Source: JBCCMB01 sp039026555 (GTDB lineage Bacteria; Pseudomonadota; Alphaproteobacteria; Caulobacterales; Hyphomonadaceae). From it: a stretch of 5,128 nt of DNA. The notes under the pieces are model-generated. The model was not told the DNA's origin. It made no database searches and saw only the letters and a list, made by a program, of their open reading frames with translations. The stretch is from NCBI GenBank assembly GCA_039026555.1, contig JBCCMB010000173.1, forward strand, positions 1-5,128, written 5' to 3'. The position numbers and the translations under genes are program-made. Each line of letters begins with the position of its first letter. Position 1 is the first letter of the stretch. This document shows, in pieces, positions 1 to 5,128 of the stretch.

Positions 1-1234
1 CGCCGCCGCCGCCCGGTCCGCTCTGGGCGTCCGATTTCATACGCGCCATTTCTGCGACGAGACCGCTCTGCGCGGGCGGTTCATAGACTTCCGGCGCGTC
101 TATCGATTGCATGTAAACCGAACGGCTTGGGAAGGCGAAATCACTTCCCGCCGCCGCGACGATCTCTTTAATCTTGAAGGCGAACGCTTCTTTGTGCTCC
201 AGCCATTCGGTCCAATTCGTGGTCTTGGTGAAGCAATAGATGAGAAAGTCGATCGAGCTGTCGTTGAAGCGATCGACATGCACAAACAGCGTCGCTTCCG
301 GCGGCTTCGCGAAGTTATCATTCGTCCAAAGATAAGCTTCGATCTCGTCGCGAATATAGCGCAGCTGTTCGGTCGTGGTGCGGTACTCGACCCCCACCAG
401 CCATTTGATCCGGCGATGCGTCATCCGCGAAAAATTCGTCACCGCATTGTCTGAGAATTTGGCGTTGGGCACATAGACCGGAGCCTTGTCGAAGCGGCGA
501 ACGCGGGTGGATCGAAAATTGATCTGCTCCACCGTGCCTTCCACAACACCGTCGACCAAGATCCATTCACCCGGCTGGAACCGTTTCTCGATCAGGATCA
601 AAATCCCGGAGATCAGGTTTTTGAACAGATCTTGCGCGCCCAACGCGACGGCCACCCCAAAAATGCCGAGACCGGCCAAAATCGGCCCGACCTGAATGCC
701 CCAAATCTCCAAAATCGCCGCGCCCCCGACGATGATAAAAAACACTTGAAGCGCCTTCACCAACCAATCCACAACCGCAGGGGTCAGCGCGTCGCGTAGG
801 CCGGTGAACAAAAAAGAGAACGCGCCAACGGCCCGATTGAGCGTCCAGAAAATCGAAAACGCCACCAAGGATTGCAGTACTTTTTCGGCGACGAATTCCG
901 CATCGCCCGACAAATGTATCAACTCGGTCGCGATATAAACGCCAAGAATGATCGGCACCATTTTGAGCGGCGCAGATATGGTCGTGATCAAGGCGTCGTC
1001 GACTTGAGAAACGGTGCCGGACGCGGCGCGGGAGACAGCCCGCACGACAGTCCGCGCGAACACGCCCCGAATAATGATCGCCAGCAACACGACCAGGATC
1101 GCCGTGATCACCTCGCCATAGGTGAAGCCGAAAACGCCCTCGTCCCAGATCTCGGCAAGCGCGGCGATCGCATCCTGCAGCCAGGTTGGCAAGGGCCATT
1201 GACTGGCGCCGGCGAGAAATTCTTGAAAATTCAT
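1..1234 (-). CDS. MscS-family mechanosensitive ion channel (3' end cut by window edge)
   Basis: This is an inner-membrane channel of the MscS type, expected to open under membrane tension and release small solutes on hypo-osmotic shock. The frame is open from the ATG at 1234 to base 1 (411 codons, no stop). Hydrophobic segments lie at about residues 42-60, 89-106, 119-143 and 157-175. They are followed by the pore-lining helix at about 183-215 with the family signature LGAQDLFKNLISG (198-210), then the beta domain (KRFQPGEWI, VEGTVEQINFRSTRVR) and the C-terminal vestibule region to about residue 375. Aligned by eye to E. coli MscS, the gate leucines 105 and 109 correspond to V194 and L198, and the Gly113 kink to D202. 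D202 is common in other family members. The protein is already longer than E. coli MscS (286 residues), with an extra N-terminal membrane part and a polar tail turning Gly-rich at the edge. GGAGG at 1244-1240 lies 5 bases before the ATG. The gene follows prfC by 15 bases. The family is certain; the subfamily is not. Confidence 0.95.
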   Translation of the reverse strand, partial: MNFQEFLAGASQWPLPTWLQDAIAALAEIWDEGVFGFTYGEVITAILVVLLAIIIRGVFARTVVRAVSRAASGTVSQVDDALITTISAPLKMVPIILGVYIATELIHLSGDAEFVAEKVLQSLVAFSIFWTLNRAVGAFSFLFTGLRDALTPAVVDWLVKALQVFFIIVGGAAILEIWGIQVGPILAGLGIFGVAVALGAQDLFKNLISGILILIEKRFQPGEWILVDGVVEGTVEQINFRSTRVRRFDKAPVYVPNAKFSDNAVTNFSRMTHRRIKWLVGVEYRTTTEQLRYIRDEIEAYLWTNDNFAKPPEATLFVHVDRFNDSSIDFLIYCFTKTTNWTEWLEHKEAFAFKIKEIVAAAGSDFAFPSRSVYMQSIDAPEVYEPPAQSGLVAEMARMKSDAQSGPGGGG

Positions 1235-1239
1235 TTGCG

Positions 1240-1244
1240 CCTCC
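1240..1244 (-). promoter_or_regulatory. Ribosome binding site of the MscS-family gene
   Basis: On the minus strand GGAGG is followed by CGCAA and then the ATG at 1234. It lies wholly within the 15-base gap after the prfC stop codon. It fixes the channel start and supports independent translation initiation on a shared prfC-channel transcript. Confidence 0.85.
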
Positions 1245-1249
1245 GCAGA

Positions 1250-2857
1250 TCAGGCCGCCCGTTCCTTGGTCGCCGAGAACCGGATGTCGGGATTCTTTTC
1301 AGCGACATAGCCGACATCCCACGTGTTCTTGCCCAAAAACACCGGCGCGCCGTCTAAATCAGAACCAACGGCGACTTGGTTTTTCTGCAAAAACGCCTCA
1401 AGCAAAGCCGCATCGTCACATGCGATCCATCGGGCGACATTGTAAGGCGCAGCTTCGAAAACAACTTCCAGATTGTTCTCCGCCTGAACCCGTTCCGCCA
1501 TCACTTCGATCTGAAGCGCGCCGACTGCGCCGACAATCATGTCCGAACCGATCGCCGGCGTGAATAATTGCGTCACACCCTCTTCCGCCATGCCTTCAAG
1601 GGCTTTGCGCAAATGCTTGGCTTTCATCGGATCGGCCACCCGCGCGCGCCGCAGAATTTCAGGCGCGAAATTGGGAATGCCGGCGAATTGAACATTCCCG
1701 CTTTCCGACAAGGCATCGCCCACCCGCAAAGCGCCATGATTGGGTACGCCGATCACATCGCCGGCATACGCGTCCTCGGCAATCTCGCGATCCTGCGCCA
1801 AGAACATCACGGGTGCATGGATGTTAACCTGCTTTCCAGCAGCGGTTTTCAGCTTGGCGCCGCGCTTAAACTTGCCCGAGCACAGGCGCAGAAACGCGAT
1901 CCGGTCGCGATGATTAGGGTCCATATTCGCCTGGATTTTGAAGATGAAGCCGGACACCTCTTTGTAGTCGGCGCGGATTTCCGTTTGCTGGCCTTTCACC
2001 TCCGCCATTTGCGGGCGCGGCGATGGTGCAAACTGGCGCAAGGTGTCCAGTAATTCGCGCACGCCGAAATGGCGCAGCGCCGAGCCGAAGACCACGGGCG
2101 TCATGTGCCCCTCAAGATAGGATTGCGCGTTGAACTCAGGGCACATCTCGCGCGCGAGTTCGGCGTTTTCTTCTAGCTCTGCGCGTTCGACGTCATCCAT
2201 GATGTCCGCGACGACATTGCCATTCATCGGCGTGCGCGGCGCGCCTGCGATTTCCACCTCCTCATCGGCGGTTTTGCGCTGATAGATCGCAAACTCATCG
2301 GTCCGCAGATCCGCCATACCGCGAAACCGATCGCCGGATCCTTGCGGCCAGAACAGAGGCGACGCGTCCAACGCCAGCTTGTCTTGGATCTCGTCCAAAA
2401 TCGCAAAAGGGTCCTGCGCCTCACGATCCATCTTGTTGATGAAAGTGACGATGGGGATGTCGCGCAGGCGGCACACCTCGAACAGTTTCAACGTTTGAGG
2501 CTCAATGCCCTTAGCGGCGTCGAGCACCATCACCGCCGAATCCGCCGCCGTCAGTGTGCGATAGGTGTCCTCAGAAAAATCTTCATGCCCTGGGGTGTCG
2601 AGAAGGTTGAACACCAAATTTTCGTACTCAAACGTCATGACGGACGCCGAGACCGAAATCCCGCGATCGCGTTCGATCTTCATCCAATCCGAGGTGGTGC
2701 GACGGCGTTCGCCGCGCGCGCGGACTTGGCCCGCCAAGCGAATGGCGCCGCCAGACAACAACAGGTTTTCGGTCAGCGTCGTCTTGCCTGCGTCGGGGTG
2801 GGAGATGATCGCGAAGGTCCGCCGCCGCGCGGCTTCTTCAGGCGGGGAGAGCGCCAT
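1250..2857 (-). CDS. prfC: Peptide chain release factor 3 (RF3)
   Basis: RF3 is a cytoplasmic translational GTPase that speeds removal of RF1 and RF2 from the ribosome after peptide release. The 535-residue product is close to E. coli RF3 (529) and matches it along its whole length as recalled. G1 is SHPDAGKTT at 19-27. The switch region DWMKIERDRGISVS is at 57-70, G3 DTPGHED at 87-93, G4 NKMD at 141-144, and a G5-like GSA at 258-260. The segment after G3 (FSEDTYRTLTAADS) is typical of RF3 rather than EF-G. Domain II starts near 300 (GFIFKIQANMDPNHRDR at 303-319). The RF3-specific C-terminal domain covers about 390-535 (GIPNFAPE, then EEGVTQLF and IVGAVGALQ). All key GTPase residues are present and the frame is intact. 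The ATG at 2857 matches the family N-terminus. A weak AAGG lies 10 bases upstream, inside an inverted repeat. The MscS-family gene follows 15 bases downstream. Confidence 0.98.
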   Translation of the reverse strand: MALSPPEEAARRRTFAIISHPDAGKTTLTENLLLSGGAIRLAGQVRARGERRRTTSDWMKIERDRGISVSASVMTFEYENLVFNLLDTPGHEDFSEDTYRTLTAADSAVMVLDAAKGIEPQTLKLFEVCRLRDIPIVTFINKMDREAQDPFAILDEIQDKLALDASPLFWPQGSGDRFRGMADLRTDEFAIYQRKTADEEVEIAGAPRTPMNGNVVADIMDDVERAELEENAELAREMCPEFNAQSYLEGHMTPVVFGSALRHFGVRELLDTLRQFAPSPRPQMAEVKGQQTEIRADYKEVSGFIFKIQANMDPNHRDRIAFLRLCSGKFKRGAKLKTAAGKQVNIHAPVMFLAQDREIAEDAYAGDVIGVPNHGALRVGDALSESGNVQFAGIPNFAPEILRRARVADPMKAKHLRKALEGMAEEGVTQLFTPAIGSDMIVGAVGALQIEVMAERVQAENNLEVVFEAAPYNVARWIACDDAALLEAFLQKNQVAVGSDLDGAPVFLGKNTWDVGYVAEKNPDIRFSATKERAA

Positions 2858-2865
2858 TGGGGTAT

Positions 2866-2892
2866 CGCCTTTGAAACAGGATCTTAAAGGCG
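2866..2892 (-). promoter_or_regulatory. Inverted repeat in the prfC leader covering its ribosome binding site
   Basis: Read in the prfC direction, CGCCTTT (2892-2886) is followed by 13 bases and then the exact complement AAAGGCG (2872-2866), ending 8 bases before the prfC ATG. The AAGG in the second arm is the only Shine-Dalgarno-like sequence near the start, so a folded RNA would hide it. The stem is 7 bp and is not extended inside or outside by pairing. It has no T-run, so it is not a terminator. It could act as a translational control hairpin, be a protein-binding operator, or be chance. Confidence 0.4.
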
Positions 2893-2956
2893 CAGCGCTT
2901 ATCTTATTCGTGAGGATTGGGCAAAGGGTACGCGCATTTGAGGCCGCGCAAATTCG

Positions 2957-3355
2957 CTAGGCGGCCATCCATACCGCATCATTGACGATCTTCGGCGCGA
3001 TCGGGCGACCCGATTGCAGCACGAAAAGATGCGACAAGGTCGTAATCGGCGTATCCGCCAGCCGAACTTGAACGTCCGCCGGACCCGTCGCGTTTTTCGG
3101 CCGAACAAACAAAGCCGCGTTCGCTTCAGTCTTCGACGCGATCATCGCCGACAGGGTGACCGCCGCGCCGCCGTCAGGACGCTCATCGCCCCATTGAAAA
3201 AACAGCGTTTGGCCCAGCGCGACGACGTCATGCGCCCGCAGCCGCGCCGGGGGAATGCGCGAAATCTGCTTGTAATTCATCTCCGCCGTAAGGTCGGCGG
3301 CGCCGATATCAAGCACGGAATCATTAAGTAGGAAGAGCATCGCTCCACACCGCAT
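2957..3355 (-). CDS. Conserved-looking protein of unknown function (about 127-132 residues)
   Basis: I do not recognise this gene. The frame runs from an ATG at 3355 to TAG at 2957 and gives 132 residues. A second in-frame ATG at 3340 (residue 6, MLFLLNDSVLDIG) is an equally plausible start. AGGA lies 12 bases before the first ATG, a rather long spacing, whereas GGAG lies only 2 bases before the second, which is too close. The product has no signal peptide or clear membrane segment, so it is probably cytoplasmic. It has mixed hydrophobic and charged residues of a folded protein, with an acidic N-terminal part, a central DVVALGQTLFFQWGDE and a C-terminal HLFVLQSGRPIAPKIVNDAVW. The competing plus-strand frame is Arg-rich in the manner of a shadow. 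It follows the DUF1491 gene by about 60 bases and precedes prfC by 99, all on the minus strand, so partial cotranscription is possible. No function is proposed. Confidence 0.75.
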   Translation of the reverse strand: MRCGAMLFLLNDSVLDIGAADLTAEMNYKQISRIPPARLRAHDVVALGQTLFFQWGDERPDGGAAVTLSAMIASKTEANAALFVRPKNATGPADVQVRLADTPITTLSHLFVLQSGRPIAPKIVNDAVWMAA

Positions 3356-3414
3356 GCGTCAAATTTATCCTAAGACTAGCGCCAGTGCGTTAAGGAATAT
3401 TTGTCGTCGATTGT

Positions 3415-3762
3415 TCAAGTTTCGCGATTTACGGCTTCCGTCAAAAAATGACGACCTTCGCGGTCCTCAATCTCAATCACCCACAAATCCGGGTCCTGGT
3501 TTCGACGTTTCATTAAGTAAGCGTCTGCGTCCGCTTCACTCATATCTGTGTGGCCTGCGGGGAGTTTTTCAAACGCCTGCGGGCCTTCCATCGAGAACGC
3601 GGCGCCGTAAACCTGCGCGCGCCCATCCATGGTCGACACTTTCACCAAGACATCGCCGCGCTTGGGATCGCCTTTCTTAAGAACCGCTGCAAACGCTCCG
3701 CCCGCCTGCGCTCGCCAAATCAAGGCGGATGCCCAAACATGCGTATCGACGTCTCTTGGCAA
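3415..3762 (-). CDS. DUF1491 family protein (TTG start)
   Basis: This is a small, probably cytoplasmic protein of the DUF1491 family, whose function is not known. The product from the TTG at 3762 has 115 residues, close to the usual family length. It shows the family pattern in order: VWASALIWRAQAGGAF (9-24), a basic KKGDPKRGDVLVKV stretch (29-42), DGRAQVYG (46-53), and the C-terminal hallmark DPDLWVIEIEDREGRHFL (90-107). The start was chosen because AGAGGAG (3775-3769) ends 6 bases before TTG, and because family members begin only a few residues before the LWVSA-like motif. An ATG at 3825 in the same frame would add 21 residues unlike the family and would overlap the start codon of the divergent gene. 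Still longer extensions (to 4059) run through that gene and are Ser/Ala/Arg-rich shadow sequence. The family is assigned from recalled motif patterns. Confidence 0.9.
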   Translation of the reverse strand: MPRDVDTHVWASALIWRAQAGGAFAAVLKKGDPKRGDVLVKVSTMDGRAQVYGAAFSMEGPQAFEKLPAGHTDMSEADADAYLMKRRNQDPDLWVIEIEDREGRHFLTEAVNRET

Positions 3763-3823
3763 ATGGCGCTCCTCTAATTCCCAGTTAACGTTCAAAAAAC
3801 CGAGCTGGGTTAAGTCATACTGC
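3763..3823. promoter_or_regulatory. Divergent intergenic region between the DUF1491 and exported-protein genes
   Basis: This 61-base AT-richer gap separates genes transcribed away from each other, so at least one promoter is expected in or near it. It contains the strong AGAGGAG site for the minus-strand gene (3775-3769), a GTTAACGTT stretch at 3784-3792, a run of six A at 3794-3799, and a 5-bp inverted pair CCCAG/CTGGG at 3780-3784 and 3805-3809. I cannot pick convincing -35/-10 pairs for either direction. The role is inferred from gene layout. Confidence 0.45.
3769..3775 (-). promoter_or_regulatory. Ribosome binding site selecting the TTG start of the DUF1491 gene
   Basis: The minus strand reads AGAGGAG, then CGCCAT, then TTG at 3762-3760. 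The 6-base spacing is near ideal. This is the strongest Shine-Dalgarno in the region and decides for TTG over the upstream ATG at 3825, which has no comparable site. Confidence 0.75.
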
Positions 3824-4732
3824 ATGGTTCGGTCATTCGTCTCCACCCTGCTCGTCGCTGGTTTCGCCGCCGCGGCCGCCGGCTCAGCTTTTGCGCAAGC
3901 AGCGGAAGCGGATCGCGCTTTCTTGGAGCGGGCCTCCTTGCGCGCCGCCGACGACAATTGCGAGCTTTTCAATGAGGGCGAACGTTTGGCGCTTGAAGCC
4001 GGGTATTGGCAATCGCGCGGCGCGCTTCTGCGCGGTGGATATTCAGTATCCGACGTCACGTCCCTCGCCGAAGAAGCCGGCGCGTATGCGCTTCAGCGCG
4101 GCTGTAACGATCGCAATTTAGCCCTATCGGCCGATCGGCTGCGCGACGCGTTCAAAGCCTTCTCCAGAACGCCTTTCATGGAATATTTCGCCGATTATTC
4201 GACCTGGACGGCCTCGCGCGCCGACAGCGATGATTGGGCGGTGGTCCAAGCCGCCGAGGATGGCGCGCGTTTGGGCCTGTTTAACGCCGAAGCGGGCGCG
4301 CCGCCTGTGCCGGCCGTATTTTTCCCGATCGAGGAAGGCTATGCCGGCCCGGTCTCTGCTCGCTTGTTCTTGCGCGACCCGCTAAAATCGCCCTCGCCCT
4401 GGTTAGGCGGCGTCCTTGGCGTTCGCGACGGCCCCACCCCGCCGCCGTCAGGCATCAGCAAACCCTATTGGGCGGGGGATGTTCGGGTCGTGGAAGAAGG
4501 TCGCGGATCACCGGCCGGTTTGGCGTTTTTCTTCGCCGGCGATTTGCAAGCCAGCTTAAGCGAACTTGATCCGCGCGAAGCGGTCTGGGTGGAATTTGCG
4601 CCCTCGCCCCGCCTTAGGAACGCCAAACCAACCCGTACAATGTTCGAAATCGGGGATTTTCGCGCCGCCGCCGCTTTTGCGGCAATCCCCAAGCCGGCTG
4701 CCAGCCAAGAGATCGCCTCGGCGGACTACTGA
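3824..4732 (+). CDS. Exported (periplasmic) protein of unknown function
   Basis: I do not recognise a named family. From the ATG at 3824 the product is 302 residues with a clear Sec signal peptide. It has R3 in the n-region, a hydrophobic core at about 5-19 and a likely signal peptidase I cut after SAFA (residue 24, before QAAEA). The cysteine after the core needed for a lipoprotein is absent. The mature part starts with a helical, charged region holding the only two cysteines, C46 (ADDNCELF) and C94 (QRGCNDRN), which could form a disulfide in the periplasm. A beta-like C-terminal half with Pro/Gly-rich turns follows (DGPTPPPSG near 205), ending before a Pro/Ala tail. There are no recognisable catalytic motifs. 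The Shine-Dalgarno is weak (GGGTTAAG region). The start is supported by the signal peptide; upstream codons in this frame lie in the DUF1491 gene and are not signal-like. The gene is divergent from DUF1491, and the amidohydrolase gene follows after 63 bases. Confidence 0.85.
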   Translation: MVRSFVSTLLVAGFAAAAAGSAFAQAAEADRAFLERASLRAADDNCELFNEGERLALEAGYWQSRGALLRGGYSVSDVTSLAEEAGAYALQRGCNDRNLALSADRLRDAFKAFSRTPFMEYFADYSTWTASRADSDDWAVVQAAEDGARLGLFNAEAGAPPVPAVFFPIEEGYAGPVSARLFLRDPLKSPSPWLGGVLGVRDGPTPPPSGISKPYWAGDVRVVEEGRGSPAGLAFFFAGDLQASLSELDPREAVWVEFAPSPRLRNAKPTRTMFEIGDFRAAAAFAAIPKPAASQEIASADY

Positions 4733-4795
4733 AACTTGCTCAACAGACGTAGCGGAACGGTTTTCACACCCGTCGCCGGCCATTAGCGTTCCACT
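4733..4795 (+). other. Intergenic gap before the amidohydrolase gene
   Basis: This 63-base gap lacks a hairpin with a T-run, so I see no intrinsic terminator for the exported-protein gene, and readthrough is possible. A 6-bp inverted pair GGAACG/CGTTCC lies at 4754-4759 and 4787-4792 with a 27-base loop, which could easily be chance. No Shine-Dalgarno precedes the next start. Confidence 0.3.
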
Positions 4796-5128
4796 ATGAT
4801 TATCGACGCGTGGGCCCAGCACCCAACCCTTCGACACGCGCAAGACCCCGTCTTCGCCTCGCTTCATCGTTGGAACAAAACCACCCCGCCGACGAAAGCG
4901 CCCGAGGTGTCCACCCTCATCGCAGCGATGGATGATGCGCAAGTCGACAAAACGTTGATTTGCGCCTGGCAGGCGCCGAACAAGGATTTGATCACCAATG
5001 ACGAAGTGGCGTGCTTCGTTGAACTTTATCCGGATCGGCTCGTCGGCGTCGGTTCGGTGGACATATCCCAGCCGATGCAGGCGGTTCGGGAAATCCGGCG
5101 CTGCGTTGAGGAACTCGGATTTAAGGCG
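4796..5128 (+). CDS. Amidohydrolase-family (Amidohydro_2-like) protein, N-terminal part
   Basis: This is the first 111 codons of a probable TIM-barrel amidohydrolase of the ACMSD-like (Amidohydro_2) group, cut by the right edge. Members are usually metal-dependent hydrolases or decarboxylases in the cytoplasm; the substrate here cannot be told. Visible traits are an MIIDAW N-terminal beta strand, TLIAAMDDAQVDKTLICAW (40-58) typical of the first barrel repeat, LITNDEVACFVELYPDRLVGVGSVD (65-89), and PMQAVREIRRCVEELGFKA (93-111), which normally leads into a GFKG-type strand. The usual HxH metal motif after the first strand (IDxHxH) is replaced by W6 and Q8 in DAWAQHP, with only H9 nearby. I recall a branch of the family with this DAWxQHP start. 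The ATG is forced, because an in-frame TAG stands at 4784-4786 and no other start lies between. No Shine-Dalgarno is visible. No signal peptide is present. Confidence 0.88.
   Translation, partial: MIIDAWAQHPTLRHAQDPVFASLHRWNKTTPPTKAPEVSTLIAAMDDAQVDKTLICAWQAPNKDLITNDEVACFVELYPDRLVGVGSVDISQPMQAVREIRRCVEELGFKA

Noticed and set aside
1..13. CCG-type short tandem repeat at the left edge
   Set aside because: It encodes a short poly-Gly stretch in the tail of the channel gene and is too short to call a separate repeat element.
567..1199. A 210-codon open frame on the minus strand, overlapping the channel gene in another frame
   Set aside because: Its product is rich in Arg, Gly and Asp with no family pattern, while the other frame gives an unmistakable MscS protein over the same bases.
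872..1357. Plus-strand open frame of 161 codons opposite the channel gene and the prfC end
   Set aside because: It crosses two well-supported minus-strand genes and has the Arg-rich composition of antisense shadow.
2342..2887. Plus-strand open frame of 181 codons opposite prfC
   Set aside because: It is antisense to the conserved RF3 GTPase domain, Arg/Gln-rich and without recognisable motifs.
3356..3414. Possible hairpin or promoter between the DUF1491 stop and the next gene (TCCTAA with TTAAGGA)
   Set aside because: The arms pair imperfectly, no T-run follows, and no -35/-10 pair with good spacing stands out.
3785..3813. Two TTAA boxes suggestive of a CtrA site in the divergent gap
   Set aside because: They are 21 bases apart rather than the 7 expected between CtrA half-sites.
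3629..3823. N-terminal extension of the exported-protein frame up to an ATG at 3629
   Set aside because: It would bury the signal peptide behind 65 residues and run antisense through the DUF1491 gene.
3763..4059. N-terminal extension of the DUF1491 frame up to an ATG at 4059
   Set aside because: The added residues are low-complexity Ser/Ala/Arg/Lys antisense to the signal peptide gene, and DUF1491 members do not have such a domain.
4556..4942. Minus-strand open frame of 128 codons across the gap before the amidohydrolase
   Set aside because: It overlaps two plus-strand genes, has Arg/Gly-rich shadow composition, and no ribosome binding site or family pattern supports it.

Overview
The window reads as chromosomal DNA of an alphaproteobacterium. 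It is GC-rich and tightly packed, and it carries a DUF1491-family gene, a family found essentially in Alphaproteobacteria. A Caulobacterales/Hyphomonadaceae-like source is a guess from general style, not proven. I see no tRNA or rRNA gene, insertion sequence, CRISPR array, phage gene or recognisable defence system. This looks like ordinary core and conserved-accessory genome.

Layout. Positions 1-3762 are read on the minus strand. In transcription order they hold a DUF1491 protein (3762-3415, TTG start), an unrecognised protein of about 130 residues (3355-2957), peptide chain release factor 3 (prfC, 2857-1250), and an MscS-type mechanosensitive channel (1234 down to the left edge, where it is cut). 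Positions 3824-5128 are read on the plus strand. They hold an exported protein of unknown function (3824-4732) and the first 111 codons of an amidohydrolase-family enzyme (4796 to the right edge). The two blocks diverge from a 61-base gap at 3763-3823, which should hold promoters for both directions.

How the genes relate. prfC and the channel gene are almost certainly cotranscribed: 15 bases separate them and a strong ribosome binding site sits in that gap. RF3 recycles RF1/RF2 after termination, while MscS channels release solutes on hypo-osmotic shock, so the pairing is not an obvious pathway. The other genes have no evident functional link.

Main points of interest: a perfect 7-bp inverted repeat in the prfC leader that would bury its ribosome binding site if folded; a TTG start for the DUF1491 gene that resolves an apparent head-on overlap at a shared CATG; an amidohydrolase whose N-terminus lacks the usual HxH metal motif and whose start lacks a Shine-Dalgarno; and two unrecognised proteins. 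None of this amounts to a clear new biological system.
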